Shown: piece after piece, positions 43,136 through 51,994 of the stretch | How the letters are laid out: each line of letters begins with the position of its first letter | Position numbering within the stretch: the first letter of the stretch is position 1 | From: Candidatus Zipacnadia bacterium | GTDB taxonomy: Bacteria > Armatimonadota > Zipacnadia > JALGUG01 | NCBI GenBank assembly: GCA_029820995.1 | Contig: JALGUG010000010.1 | Coordinates: 1-64,000, forward strand | Length of the DNA: 64,000 nt | Direction: 5' to 3' | Notes under the pieces: model-generated | What the model was told of the DNA's origin: nothing | Seen by the model: only the letters and a program-made list of their open reading frames with translations | The model's database searches: none | Translations under genes and position numbers: made by a program

Positions 43136-44144
43136 GGACCTGGGGATTGACCTCGGCACTGCGAACATTGTGATCTACGCGCGGAACCGGGGAGTGATTC
43201 TGCGCGAACCCTCAGTCGTTGCCGTTGCGAAAGACAGTCGGCGTGTTCTGGCGGTCGGCGAGGAAGCTCGATTGATGCTCGGCCGAACGCCCGGAAGCAT
43301 CGTGGCCAGCCGGCCGCTGCGCGATGGTGTGATCGCTGATTACACCGTCACCCGCGAGATGCTGTCGCTCCTCATCAGCAAGATCTGCGGCCGCAAGGCT
43401 CGAATCTTCAAACCCATGGTCGTGGTCTGCATTCCCTCGGGAGCCACCGGCGTCGAAAAGCGCGCCGCACGCGATGCCGCGCGTGCCGCCGGCGCACGAG
43501 AAGCACACTTGATTGAGGAACCCATGGCGGCGGCCATCGGCGCCGGTCTCCCCATCGCCAGTGCCGGCGGGAATATGGTGGTGGATATCGGCGGCGGCAC
43601 AACGGACGTCGCGGTGATCTCGCTGGGCGGCATCGTTCTGAGCGATTCGGTTCGCTTGGGCGGAACCAGGCTGGACGACGCCATCGCCCGCTACATCCGC
43701 CGCGTCCACAATCTGGCTATTGGAGAGCGGACCGCCGAGGATGTCAAGTTTCGCATTGGATCGGCCTCGCCGCTGGAGACGGAACTGACAACGGAGGTTC
43801 GGGGCCTGGACCTGATCAGCGGCCTGCCGCGCACCATCACGGTGAGCTCGGCTGAGATCCGCGAAGCAATGGCGGACCCCATCAGTCAGATCGTCGGTCG
43901 AGTCAAGACGATCCTGGAGCATACGCCTCCGGAACTCGCAGCCGACATCATCGAGCGTGGAGTAACCCTCACCGGCGGCGGGGCCCTGATGCCGGGCATG
44001 GACCAGCTCCTGGAGCGCAGCACCGGCGTCCATGTTCAGGTGGCCGATGATCCCATGACGTCCGTGGCCATCGGGACGGGCCGAGCCTTGGAAGAGCTGC
44101 CCACGCTCCGGCGGCAGAAGCAGCCCGTGCTGATGGTGGACTGA
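43119..44144 (+). CDS. mreB: MreB/Mbl-type actin-like protein
   Basis: A 341-residue rod-shape protein that polymerises on ATP and guides the cell-wall elongation machinery. The phosphate-1 motif is GIDLGTANIVIYA, the phosphate-2 motif VVDIGGGTTDVAVIS, and the adenosine motif GVTLTGGGALMPGMDQLL. An N-terminal MFSLVEDLG could serve as a short membrane-binding helix. It overlaps murA by 17 bases. mreC and mreD are absent nearby, and a terminator follows, so this may be an Mbl-like paralogue, as in the murAA-mbl neighbourhood of Bacillus. Confidence 0.94.
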   Translation: MFSLVEDLGIDLGTANIVIYARNRGVILREPSVVAVAKDSRRVLAVGEEARLMLGRTPGSIVASRPLRDGVIADYTVTREMLSLLISKICGRKARIFKPMVVVCIPSGATGVEKRAARDAARAAGAREAHLIEEPMAAAIGAGLPIASAGGNMVVDIGGGTTDVAVISLGGIVLSDSVRLGGTRLDDAIARYIRRVHNLAIGERTAEDVKFRIGSASPLETELTTEVRGLDLISGLPRTITVSSAEIREAMADPISQIVGRVKTILEHTPPELAADIIERGVTLTGGGALMPGMDQLLERSTGVHVQVADDPMTSVAIGTGRALEELPTLRRQKQPVLMVD

Positions 44145-44174
44145 AACTGCCCCGCATACCACACAGCAGCGGCG

Positions 44175-44211
44175 AACGGCGCCCGCCCCGGTAGGCGCCG
44201 TTTCCTTGTTT
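44175..44211 (+). terminator. Intrinsic terminator after mreB
   Basis: AACGGCGCC (44175-44183) pairs with GGCGCCGTT (44194-44202) around a 10-base loop. The T-rich stretch TTTCCTTGTTT follows. It ends the murA-mreB transcript and lies next to the stop of the convergent M48 gene. Confidence 0.8.
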
Positions 44212-44220
44212 GCGGACACG

Positions 44221-45402
44221 CTACCCGCTGCCGTAGGTTCTCTGGAGTTCCCGAAGGGCGAAGGCTTGACGGAGACGGCGGACGGCAGCTTGTGCGGCTT
44301 CGTCGGGCGCTAGGCCGACCGCGTCGGCATCCTGGGGGTAAACTTTCAATAGACGACGATTGCGGGCGACCACAACGGGTATTCCGTGGTCCTCCTCCAC
44401 GCGCACTTCGTAACCTCTAAGCCCGGCGCGAAGAGCGGCATTGAGCTGATCGGCCGCGGCCTGCAGCCGCGCCAGGGGCGCAGCGCCCTCCGGCGATGAA
44501 GCCGCAGCAGTAAGCAGCGGCTGTCCCCAGAGCCAGAGCTGGGCCTGCAGTTCCCCGCCGTCAAAGCAGTCCAGGGCTTCAGCTCGTTCCCAGTAGGTCA
44601 CACTCAGCCGGTTGATGTCCACATCCAGGCGTTCGAGCTTCGCCCGGATGTTGCGCAAGCGCTCGTCCGGGTACGGATGCGTCTGAAAGATGCCCAATTC
44701 GGGCTTGGGCTGCAGCCGTGTCTCCCGCGACAGCTTCTCCATCAGCGTCAGCAATCCGACGGGATTGTACGGGCTCTCATTCACGATCAGCAAGCCGAGT
44801 TCGTCGGCCTCCGTCTCGTCTTCGATTGAGTAGCCGCTCAGAAGGCCCATGCGCACGTACTGCGCGCCATAGAAGACCGTTGCAGCATCACCGATTCTGG
44901 CGCCCAGCAGCACCGCGGCTGCCGCGGCCGCCAAGGTTCCCACGAAGGCCTTCTTGTTCTTTTTGGCCTGATCCAGAGCATGGTATAGCAACGTATGAGC
45001 CATCTCGTGGGCCAGCACGCCGGCTAGCTCGTCGTCGGACTCAACAGTCTCCAGCAAGCCCCGCGTGACGTAGATGTACCCGCCGGGAAGCGCCATTGCG
45101 TTGACCATTTCCGTGTCGAGCAGCTTCACGGTGAACTTCACCGGCGGGTGCCTGACCGGCTTGACGCTGAACCGCCGCTGGGATGGGCGCTGGTGCTCCG
45201 CCAATTTCGCGACAATGCTCTCGACGCGCTCCTGAGCCTTCTGATCGTGATAGAGCTTGAAGATGTGCTCCACCTTCTCCGCGGCTCGACGACCCACGCG
45301 AGCCTCCTGCTCCGGCGACCACGGCGGACGAGCCGCGGCCGGCACCAGCAAGCCGAAGAACTGAATCCACGCCACCAGCAAGAAGCATCGACGCCAAGAC
45401 AT
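44221..45402 (-). CDS. Exported M48 family metalloprotease (BepA/YfgC-like)
   Basis: A 393-residue protease with a signal peptide (CFLLVAWIQFFGLLVPAAA). The zinc motif HEMAH lies at 132-136, and Glu198 in the ETEADELG segment is the third ligand. A hydrophobic Ala-rich segment (about 154-170) lies between them. The C-terminal 130 residues are alpha-helical and not obviously TPR. Such periplasmic proteases police outer-membrane protein assembly in diderms. A second, cytoplasmic-looking M48 protein occurs at 28.1-29.8 kb. Confidence 0.9.
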   Translation of the reverse strand: MSWRRCFLLVAWIQFFGLLVPAAARPPWSPEQEARVGRRAAEKVEHIFKLYHDQKAQERVESIVAKLAEHQRPSQRRFSVKPVRHPPVKFTVKLLDTEMVNAMALPGGYIYVTRGLLETVESDDELAGVLAHEMAHTLLYHALDQAKKNKKAFVGTLAAAAAAVLLGARIGDAATVFYGAQYVRMGLLSGYSIEDETEADELGLLIVNESPYNPVGLLTLMEKLSRETRLQPKPELGIFQTHPYPDERLRNIRAKLERLDVDINRLSVTYWERAEALDCFDGGELQAQLWLWGQPLLTAAASSPEGAAPLARLQAAADQLNAALRAGLRGYEVRVEEDHGIPVVVARNRRLLKVYPQDADAVGLAPDEAAQAAVRRLRQAFALRELQRTYGSG

Positions 45403-45474
45403 GGCACGCTCCCCTTAAGCTTTAGACACCCCCCAGCGTCCCAGTGTTGCGCGGTTGTGTGACGCCTGACGTCG

Positions 45475-47520
45475 TCACCGCCGCGTGCGGCCCAGGATGC
45501 CTTTGGCCACGACGACAATGGCGATCCCAACCAGGACGAACAGCAAGATTGCGGCTCCAACCAAGTACGCCCAGGTCACCCGGCCTCGCCTCGCGTGCGC
45601 AACCAGGCCCTGAGCCCCCGGCCCGGTCGTCGCTGACTGCGGCGCACTCAGTCCTCTTCGGCTCAACGCCTTGATGATCCTGTCCTCCGTCTGCGCTCGG
45701 TCGCACAGGGCACGGAACTCCTCGCGGTTCAGCGGCTCGCCCTCGCCCTGAACCTCGATAAACCGCTCCGTGGGGACCCAGTAGTCTACGTCCCCGAACA
45801 TCGGCTGGACCTCGCCTTCTCCCCGTGCGAGGCGCACCTCAGGGCAGTCCACGAACCGCACGTGCAGTTTCGTCATCTTGACGCCAATCACCGCCCAAAA
45901 CACATCGGGCGAGCGCGCTACCGGAATCATCATGCGTACGTCTCGCCTCATGTCGTCGTCCTGAGCCCAGGCGCTCAGCCACTGCTCGGCGCGAGCCATC
46001 GAGCGCCGGGCGGCATCGCCCGCGCGCTCCTCGCTCCACTTAGACGGCAGCTCTTTCAGCGGGGCGCCCACATCGCGCAAGGCCAGACAGTACGCACCGT
46101 ACATCAGCTCCTGCAGATTGCTCAGCTCCTCACCCAGGGGCTGCGGGCGCTCCACGGCGCCCTCGTCGCGTGCGTGGAGCTGCGTCAGCGCCTCCGGCCC
46201 CAACTTGTTCCGCAGCACCCCACGGAGGAACTCATAGCCGTCCCCGATACGCAGGTACGTGCTCGCGATCGGCTCCACCGCAAGATAGGGGAAAACCGTC
46301 ACTTCCAGGAGCGGCGGTGCGGCCGCTTCGGTCAATTCTAGCTGCTTGACGTGCGTCTCGCGCACCTGCGCCATCATGGACTTGAAGGCCTCGGCCAGCA
46401 GTTCCTTGTACTTGTCCGACAACTCCAGCTTGCGGCCCTCGGGCATCTTATCCGGCTTCAGCAGGGGCTCGAGCGCGTACTGCTGGTATTCGTACCATCC
46501 CGAGTCCCGATCGGGCTTAAGGTCAATCTTCCCGGAGCGGATCGCGTCAATGAAGGCCTCCATGCTCGAGATGCCCATGGCGCCTGCCTCCCAGAGGAGG
46601 AACATCTCCTTGGACTCCGAGGGCGGCAGCAGCGCCAGGCCCAGTTGATGCTTGCTCCTGAGCTGCTCGGCGAACGCCGTCGCTGCCGCCTCATCGCCGA
46701 TGGCCTTCTCTAGCCCTCCTGCTGCGGCGATCTCGGCCACCATGTCCGAGACTTCCATGCTTCGCAGCGGGTTGGTCAGCCGCGCGTACAGGTCCAGCAG
46801 AAGCTGCCGCTCTTGCTCCAGCTCGGGCTCGCCATGGATCACGTCAGCGAGGACAGCCGCCGCGGCCGTTTCTTGCTCGTCGTCCAGATTCAGCCGCTTC
46901 TGCAGCGCCGTGTCTCGCCGGAAGATGTTTGCCAGCTCCGGGCTCCAGGTATAGAAGCCCACCGGCTTGCGGCCCACGTTGGGGTTAAGAGGCGGTCCGG
47001 GGAAGCTGAAGCCGGTGAGCTGACCGCCGACCGCCAGCGCGGAGGCCACATAACGCACAGCCTCGGCGCAAGCTCCCTGCGGATAGCCGCTCAGCTTGCC
47101 ATGGCGATCAATCAGCGCCTGCAGCACCCGTTGCAGCAGCTCCCGCTTGCCCAGTTTCAGCTTCGATCCGAAGGGCCTCTCGGCGGCAAGCTCCACCGCC
47201 GCGTACATTCCGTCGTCGAACTTCTTGCCCTTCGCGGCCACCAGAGACACCGACGGCAGGAACTCAAAGCCCTGCTGCTGGGCCGCCTGGTAGGCCTCCT
47301 CATAAGTCCTGAACAGCCGCCGCGCGTACTGCGCCTGCTCGGGCTCATCCACGAACTCGTCCACCACATCAATGGCGATTCGTGCCTTCGTATTGTCAAT
47401 GGTGATCTCTCGGCCCTCCACCGTTGCCGTCCGGACGAATGTCACCTTCTGCGCCTGTGCCGGCGTGGCCGTCCCCAGCCCAACAGCCAGGACAATTCCC
47501 GCAAGTGCTCTGGTTGCCAT
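45475..47520 (-). CDS. Large exported protein of unknown function with C-terminal membrane anchor
   Basis: A 681-residue protein. A signal peptide (TRALAGIVLAVGLGTATPAQA) and a C-terminal helix (WAYLVGAAILLFVLVGIAIVVV) followed by KGILGRTRR suggest an extracytoplasmic body anchored at its end. The body is mostly helical, with phrases such as VDEFVDEPEQAQYARRLF and PVARSPDVFWAVIGVKMTKL. I do not recognise a family; a distant resemblance to DUF3160-like proteins is possible but weak. ATG 47520 has GAGGAGGTAA about 6 bases upstream. It is transcribed toward the secreted M48 protease gene, 72 bases away. Confidence 0.75.
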   Translation of the reverse strand: MATRALAGIVLAVGLGTATPAQAQKVTFVRTATVEGREITIDNTKARIAIDVVDEFVDEPEQAQYARRLFRTYEEAYQAAQQQGFEFLPSVSLVAAKGKKFDDGMYAAVELAAERPFGSKLKLGKRELLQRVLQALIDRHGKLSGYPQGACAEAVRYVASALAVGGQLTGFSFPGPPLNPNVGRKPVGFYTWSPELANIFRRDTALQKRLNLDDEQETAAAAVLADVIHGEPELEQERQLLLDLYARLTNPLRSMEVSDMVAEIAAAGGLEKAIGDEAAATAFAEQLRSKHQLGLALLPPSESKEMFLLWEAGAMGISSMEAFIDAIRSGKIDLKPDRDSGWYEYQQYALEPLLKPDKMPEGRKLELSDKYKELLAEAFKSMMAQVRETHVKQLELTEAAAPPLLEVTVFPYLAVEPIASTYLRIGDGYEFLRGVLRNKLGPEALTQLHARDEGAVERPQPLGEELSNLQELMYGAYCLALRDVGAPLKELPSKWSEERAGDAARRSMARAEQWLSAWAQDDDMRRDVRMMIPVARSPDVFWAVIGVKMTKLHVRFVDCPEVRLARGEGEVQPMFGDVDYWVPTERFIEVQGEGEPLNREEFRALCDRAQTEDRIIKALSRRGLSAPQSATTGPGAQGLVAHARRGRVTWAYLVGAAILLFVLVGIAIVVVAKGILGRTRR

Positions 47521-47697
47521 TCTGATTACCTCCTCGGCCTTTTCCACTGAGACGTTGCGGGCAAGCCGCGCGTTCCGCCTCGCTCGCGCGCAGGCCGACC
47601 TTCACCGACGACGTGGTTCTCGTGCGCCCGCAGGACCTCGCCCCCTTGAGCGCGAATTGGCCTCTGCAACCGACAGGCTTCCAAGAGGCCTTCAATC

Positions 47698-48738
47698 ATG
47701 AAAGAGCGGAATGACTTTGCGCGCCTCCGACACGCGATCCTGCGTCAGGGGAAGCTGGATCGGGCGCCGCTGATTGAGCTACACGTGGACCTGCCGGTAA
47801 AGGAGGCCTTTATCGGGCGCAAGATCCAGACGGCCGCGGATGAAGCCGAGTTCTGGGTGACCGCCGGTTACGATTACGCTCCCATCGCCACCGGGCTCCT
47901 GCAGGTCGGCGGCGTCATGTCGGGCGAGGCCACACAGACGTCCGAAGGCCGATACAGTCTGTACGAAGACCGCACGGAAATCAATTGGGCCGCGGAGGGG
48001 CAGGGCATTATCCAGACCGTGGAGGATGTGGCGGCCTTTCCATGGCCGGACGCCGAGACCCTGGACCTGTCACCAATCACCGAGCTAGCCGACGCGCTGC
48101 CGGCCGAGATGCCCGTCATCGTGATTATCGGCAAGCTGTTCACTCCGGCCTGGATGCTGCTCGGCTTCGAGGGATTTGCCGAAGCCTCGCTCTTCAATCG
48201 GCCCCTGCTCGATGCAATCTTTGAGCGGATTACGGCCTTCCAATTCCGCGTCTTCGAGCGCGCAATCGAGCTGCCGAAAGTGGCCGGGATCTGGCATTCG
48301 GACGACCTGGCCTTCGGCACCGGGCTCCTGGTCTCGCCGGAGGTGTACCGTCACTACGTATTCCCATGGTACCGGCGGATGGGCGAGATCTGCCGCGCGC
48401 GCGACCTGCTGTACATCTACCACTCGGACGGCAACCTACATGAAGTGTTTGACGACCTGATTGCCTGCGGCTTCCACGCGCTGCACCCCATTGAGCCGCA
48501 GGCCATGGATGCGCGGCAGGTCAAGGCACAGGTCGGCGATCATCTCTGCCTGCTGGGCAACATTGACGTGGACCTGCTCGCTCGCGGCACGCCCGATCAG
48601 GTGCGGAAGGCCGTGCGTGCCAATCTGCGCGACCTGACGGCCGACGGGGGATATTGCCCCGGCTCGGCGAACTCGGTAACACACTATTGCCGTCTGGACA
48701 ACTACCGGGCGCTGATTGAGACGGCCTTCGAGGGCTAG
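47698..48738 (+). CDS. Uroporphyrinogen-decarboxylase-like protein
   Basis: A 346-residue TIM-barrel protein of the URO-D/MtaA/CmuA superfamily. It shows DDLAFGTGLLVSPEVYRHYVFPWYRRM, IYHSDGNLHEVFDDLIACGF and YCPGSANSV. The HSDGN segment takes the place of the HxCG zinc motif in methyltransferase members, so zinc binding is not assured. Members in Armatimonadota and Planctomycetota are usually not the haem enzyme. A corrinoid or substrate methyltransferase role is possible but unproven. Its TAG stop is the left end of a palindromic repeat. Confidence 0.82.
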   Translation: MKERNDFARLRHAILRQGKLDRAPLIELHVDLPVKEAFIGRKIQTAADEAEFWVTAGYDYAPIATGLLQVGGVMSGEATQTSEGRYSLYEDRTEINWAAEGQGIIQTVEDVAAFPWPDAETLDLSPITELADALPAEMPVIVIIGKLFTPAWMLLGFEGFAEASLFNRPLLDAIFERITAFQFRVFERAIELPKVAGIWHSDDLAFGTGLLVSPEVYRHYVFPWYRRMGEICRARDLLYIYHSDGNLHEVFDDLIACGFHALHPIEPQAMDARQVKAQVGDHLCLLGNIDVDLLARGTPDQVRKAVRANLRDLTADGGYCPGSANSVTHYCRLDNYRALIETAFEG

Positions 48739-48784
48739 AGGTGCTTGCATGACCCTTGTACGAGCCCCTTCAGGCGCGACCCTC
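48735..48784 (+). repeat. Stop-linked palindromic repeat, copy B (right part decayed)
   Basis: The left half matches copy E closely (CTAGAGGTG, CCTTGTACGAGCCC, TTCAGG). The right half is not recognisable beyond about 48784. TAG at 48736-48738 is the stop codon of the upstream gene. Confidence 0.65.
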
Positions 48785-48840
48785 GCCCTCCGAACAGCCC
48801 AGCCGGTCATCCGTTGGCCGGAAGCGAACAGGAGCTGACA

Positions 48841-49551
48841 ATGCCTCGTTCCCGCCGTGATGAGGTCCCGCCACATGACTTCGTGCCCCACGATCGGACA
48901 CGTCAGGCCATTGCGGACCGCGTGCTGGAAAGCCACCGCAGCAAGCCCACCTTCTACGTATCGCTCGATGTGGACGCCTCAGCGGTGCTCGACGCGCGCC
49001 AGGCCTTGAAGGCCGCCGCCGGCGAGGGCCAGACGGTGCCCACGGTCAACGACTACTTGCTCAAAGCGGCAGCCCTTGCGCTCCGCGAGCACCGACGGTT
49101 CAATTCCTGGTACTCGGACCAGGGATTGCTCGTGTTCCATGACATCAACGTGGGCTTTGCAGTGGGCACCCCCGTAGGCGTGCTGCTGCCCACGGTGTTT
49201 GCAGCGGACCAGAAGTCTCTGGTCGAGATTGCGGCCGAGACGCGCGAGATGGCCCAACTGGCACGCAACAACAGGCTGCGCGCGAGCCTACAGCGCAACG
49301 CCGGTTTTACGGTCTCAAACCTCGGCGGCTATGGGATTGAACGGTTCACGGCGATCATCTCGCCGCCGCAGACAGCTATTCTGTCCGTGGGCGCCGCCCA
49401 ACCGCGCCCGGTGGTGTGCCAGGGGGAGATCGCGGTCCGCCCGATGATGGACCTGACGCTCACCGTGGACCACCGCGTACACGACGGCGACCAGGCCGCG
49501 CAGTTCCTCCTGACAATGCAACAGGTCCTCGCTGATCCGGACTGGCAGTAG
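48841..49551 (+). CDS. Stand-alone 2-oxoacid dehydrogenase E2 acyltransferase catalytic domain
   Basis: A 236-residue protein that is only the catalytic CAT-like domain of lipoamide acyltransferases. The HRVHDG motif supplies His211 and Asp215, and TVSNLGGYGIERFTAIISPPQTAILSVG is typical. It lacks the lipoyl and subunit-binding domains of normal E2 (400 residues or more). No E1 or E3 gene is near. ATG 48841 has AGGAG about 6 bases upstream; the longer frame runs into repeat copy B. It may acylate another CoA-dependent substrate, as chloramphenicol acetyltransferase-fold enzymes do. Confidence 0.85.
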   Translation: MPRSRRDEVPPHDFVPHDRTRQAIADRVLESHRSKPTFYVSLDVDASAVLDARQALKAAAGEGQTVPTVNDYLLKAAALALREHRRFNSWYSDQGLLVFHDINVGFAVGTPVGVLLPTVFAADQKSLVEIAAETREMAQLARNNRLRASLQRNAGFTVSNLGGYGIERFTAIISPPQTAILSVGAAQPRPVVCQGEIAVRPMMDLTLTVDHRVHDGDQAAQFLLTMQQVLADPDWQ

Positions 49552-49573
49552 GACCGATCGCGTTGCCGCGGGG

Positions 49574-50827
49574 TCAGGAGCCGCACCACTCGATAATCGT
49601 CTGCACCAAGCCCTGGGCGGCCTGCACCATTTGCGCGATCTCAATCTTCTCCCCGTCGGCGTGGGCGTCCTTGATCAGCCCCGGGCCGAACACCACCGTG
49701 GGCATCCCCCCCACGCGGTTGTACAGGCGAGCGTCGCAACTCACGTTCCAGCCGTAGACTTCAGACGCAAGATCCACGCGCCGACAGGCCTGCAGCATCG
49801 TCGTCGGTAGCGGATGGTCGGCCGGAATGGCATAGGCGTCATTATGCAGTTTCGGGAACTCCAGGACGAAGTGTCCTTCCTGCTTGAGCCACTCGTTGTT
49901 CGTGCGCATCACGGCCTCGCGCAGCTCCTGCCTGATCTCCGACATGCGCTTGTTGGGCAGAAAGCCCACGCCCCCCTGTAGAGTGCATTCGCCGCAGACC
50001 ATGGACGGCCACTCGCCCCCCTCGATCATCCCCAGACAAAGCTGAACCGGGTGCTCGTAGCGGTCGAACAGCTCCTGTCCGTGGCTGGCAGCGATCAGCT
50101 CCTCCTCGTACACGAGCAGCCACTTGATGACTTCCATCATCTGTTCAATGGCGTTGACCGCCTCGTGCCGCCGGCCCATGTGCATCGGTGTGCCGAAGGT
50201 CTTGCAACGGAACCAGATTGCACCGCGGTTGCCCGGATGAATATCCAGCCCTGTGCCCTCCATCACAATGACCCCGTCGGCATAGCAGCCCTGTCGGATC
50301 AGGGCCAGCGCTCCGTTTCCGCCGACCTCTTCCTCGATGACGAACTGGAACTCGAGATCGCCCCGCACCTGGATCCCGAGGTCCCTCAGGACGGCCATCG
50401 TCGTGAGCAGTGTAGCAACCTGGCCCTTGCAGTCCGTGGCGCCGCGCCCGATGATGAGCCCCTCTTTGACTACGGGCGTGAAGGCCTCTTTCCAGGATTC
50501 GGCGGGCACGACATCATTGTGCGTCTGCAGAATCAGGCTGCGGCCGCTGCCGGTGCCCCGTTGCTGGACGACGATATTGTGTCGGCCCTCGTATGAGGGC
50601 TCGACATCGGCATGGGAGTACTCTTCATCCTTCCGGAGACTCTCCGGAATCTCCCGGTACTGGGGATCGTAGCCGAGCTTCTTCAGCTCTGCGAACAGGT
50701 ACGCCTGGGCCTCGGCCTCGTTGCCTTGCGTGCTGGGGAAGCGGATGAGGTCACAGGCCCACTGCACCATCTGATCGCGGAGCTGCTCGACACTCTCCTT
50801 GATCGCTTGCGGCGCGAATTCTGGCAT
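49574..50827 (-). CDS. M20 family metallohydrolase (ArgE/DapE-like)
   Basis: A 417-residue amidohydrolase of the acetylornithine deacetylase and succinyl-DAP desuccinylase type. The metal ligands are His103 (THNDVVP), Asp132 (GRGATDCKG), the EEE at 165-167 with its catalytic glutamate, and a late histidine in KDAHADGE. A dimerisation insert occupies the middle. Substrate choice cannot be read from sequence; the nearby thrB and alr genes would fit amino-acid or cell-wall metabolism. Confidence 0.9.
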   Translation of the reverse strand: MPEFAPQAIKESVEQLRDQMVQWACDLIRFPSTQGNEAEAQAYLFAELKKLGYDPQYREIPESLRKDEEYSHADVEPSYEGRHNIVVQQRGTGSGRSLILQTHNDVVPAESWKEAFTPVVKEGLIIGRGATDCKGQVATLLTTMAVLRDLGIQVRGDLEFQFVIEEEVGGNGALALIRQGCYADGVIVMEGTGLDIHPGNRGAIWFRCKTFGTPMHMGRRHEAVNAIEQMMEVIKWLLVYEEELIAASHGQELFDRYEHPVQLCLGMIEGGEWPSMVCGECTLQGGVGFLPNKRMSEIRQELREAVMRTNNEWLKQEGHFVLEFPKLHNDAYAIPADHPLPTTMLQACRRVDLASEVYGWNVSCDARLYNRVGGMPTVVFGPGLIKDAHADGEKIEIAQMVQAAQGLVQTIIEWCGS

Positions 50828-50925
50828 GGCTTTCTTTCTCTTTGCTCGGAGGCGGAGCCGACCGGCAGGGAAGTACGGTCGCGCGGCTCCCGTGCGGTAC
50901 CGGCCTCCGGCCTTCTGGAATTAGG

Positions 50926-51057
50926 TCACTCGGGGGGCTTTCCCTGATCTGCGTCTACGCTCTGCGCATAGCCGCGGGCAACCCAGCCTACAATGAAGCC
51001 GATCACAAACAGCAGCGGAATGCCGATGAGGTGGTGAGCAGTCATCAAGGCTTCCAC
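50926..51057 (-). CDS. 43-residue single-helix membrane protein
   Basis: This short gene encodes one membrane segment, LIGIPLLFVIGFIVGWVARG, then an acidic tail ending in DQGKPPE. GTG 51057 is the likely start, since GGAGG lies 7-8 bases upstream; an in-frame ATG at the thrB stop has no such site. It follows thrB by 18 bases on the same strand, so it is probably cotranscribed. Function is unknown. Confidence 0.6.
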   Translation of the reverse strand: MEALMTAHHLIGIPLLFVIGFIVGWVARGYAQSVDADQGKPPE

Positions 51058-51075
51058 GTAGTAACCTCCGTGCAT

Positions 51076-51990
51076 TCAATTCGTCGGGTCTGTCGCCCGA
51101 ACCTCGGCTCCCGTCAGGTCCGGCTTGAGAACGTAAGCCTCGGCACGAACTCCCTCCTGGGCGAGCGCGTGTGCCATTGCTTCGGCCGCGGCCGGGGCGG
51201 CATCACTGGCCAGAGCGACGATTGTCGGCCCCGCGCCGCTCAACGCTGCGCCCCAGGCCCCGGCCCGCAACGCCGCCTCGATGGCCCCTTGCATCCCCGG
51301 AACCAGGCGGGCGCGATAGGGCTGATGCAGGCGGTCTTCCATGGCGGCCCCCAAGTGCCGCAGGTCCCCTGACGCCAGTGCCGCCACAAACAGGGCGGAG
51401 CGCGACACATTGAACAAGGCGTCTTGTCGAGGAACCTCCGGCGGCAAGAGCGCCCGCGCCCGCTCGGTGCTGACGGTGTACTCCGGGACCGCCAGGGCGA
51501 CACGCAACTCCGGCGGCGGTTCGAGCCGAATGTACCGCCACGCCTCTTCGGCCCGGTAGGACACAGTGACGCCGCCGCGCAGCGCCGGCACGACGTTGTC
51601 GGGGTGCCCCTCGACCTCGACGGCGACCCGCAGCAGAACCTCTTCCGGCGGGTTCCAGCCGAGCAGAGCCGACGCGCCTACCAGCCCACCCACGATGGCT
51701 GCGGCGCTGCTGCCCAGGCCGCGCTCCAACGGGATGCGGTTCACCTGCCGGACGCCGAGAACGGGAGCTTCACGGCCCAGCTCTGCGGCCAGGCGTGCGA
51801 TAGCACGGCGCACCAAGTTCCGGTCGTCGCGCGGTAGCTCGTCCGCACCGAGGCCCTCGATTTCGATTGTCGGCCTCTCGGTCGTGCTCAGCTCAATCTC
51901 GTTGTACAGAGCCAGAGCCAGCCCGAGCACATCAAAGCCGGCGCCGAGATTCGCAGTGGTGGCGGGAACCTGGACGTGGACGCGAGCCAC
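51076..51990 (-). CDS. thrB: Homoserine kinase
   Basis: A 304-residue GHMP kinase that phosphorylates homoserine in threonine synthesis. The N-terminal VPATTANLGAGFDVLGLAL is characteristic of ThrB. The ATP loop is LERGLGSSAAAIVGGL, and the C-terminal GHMP motif is ALSGAGPTIVAL. The start lies four bases after alr. Threonine synthase and homoserine dehydrogenase genes are not in the window. Confidence 0.94.
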   Translation of the reverse strand: MARVHVQVPATTANLGAGFDVLGLALALYNEIELSTTERPTIEIEGLGADELPRDDRNLVRRAIARLAAELGREAPVLGVRQVNRIPLERGLGSSAAAIVGGLVGASALLGWNPPEEVLLRVAVEVEGHPDNVVPALRGGVTVSYRAEEAWRYIRLEPPPELRVALAVPEYTVSTERARALLPPEVPRQDALFNVSRSALFVAALASGDLRHLGAAMEDRLHQPYRARLVPGMQGAIEAALRAGAWGAALSGAGPTIVALASDAAPAAAEAMAHALAQEGVRAEAYVLKPDLTGAEVRATDPTN

Positions 51991-51994
51991 GAGC

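Noticed and set aside
47521-47697. The divergent gap between the unknown exported protein and the URO-D-like gene, searched for promoters.
   Set aside because: TTGAGC and similar hexamers occur, but none has a partner at correct spacing.
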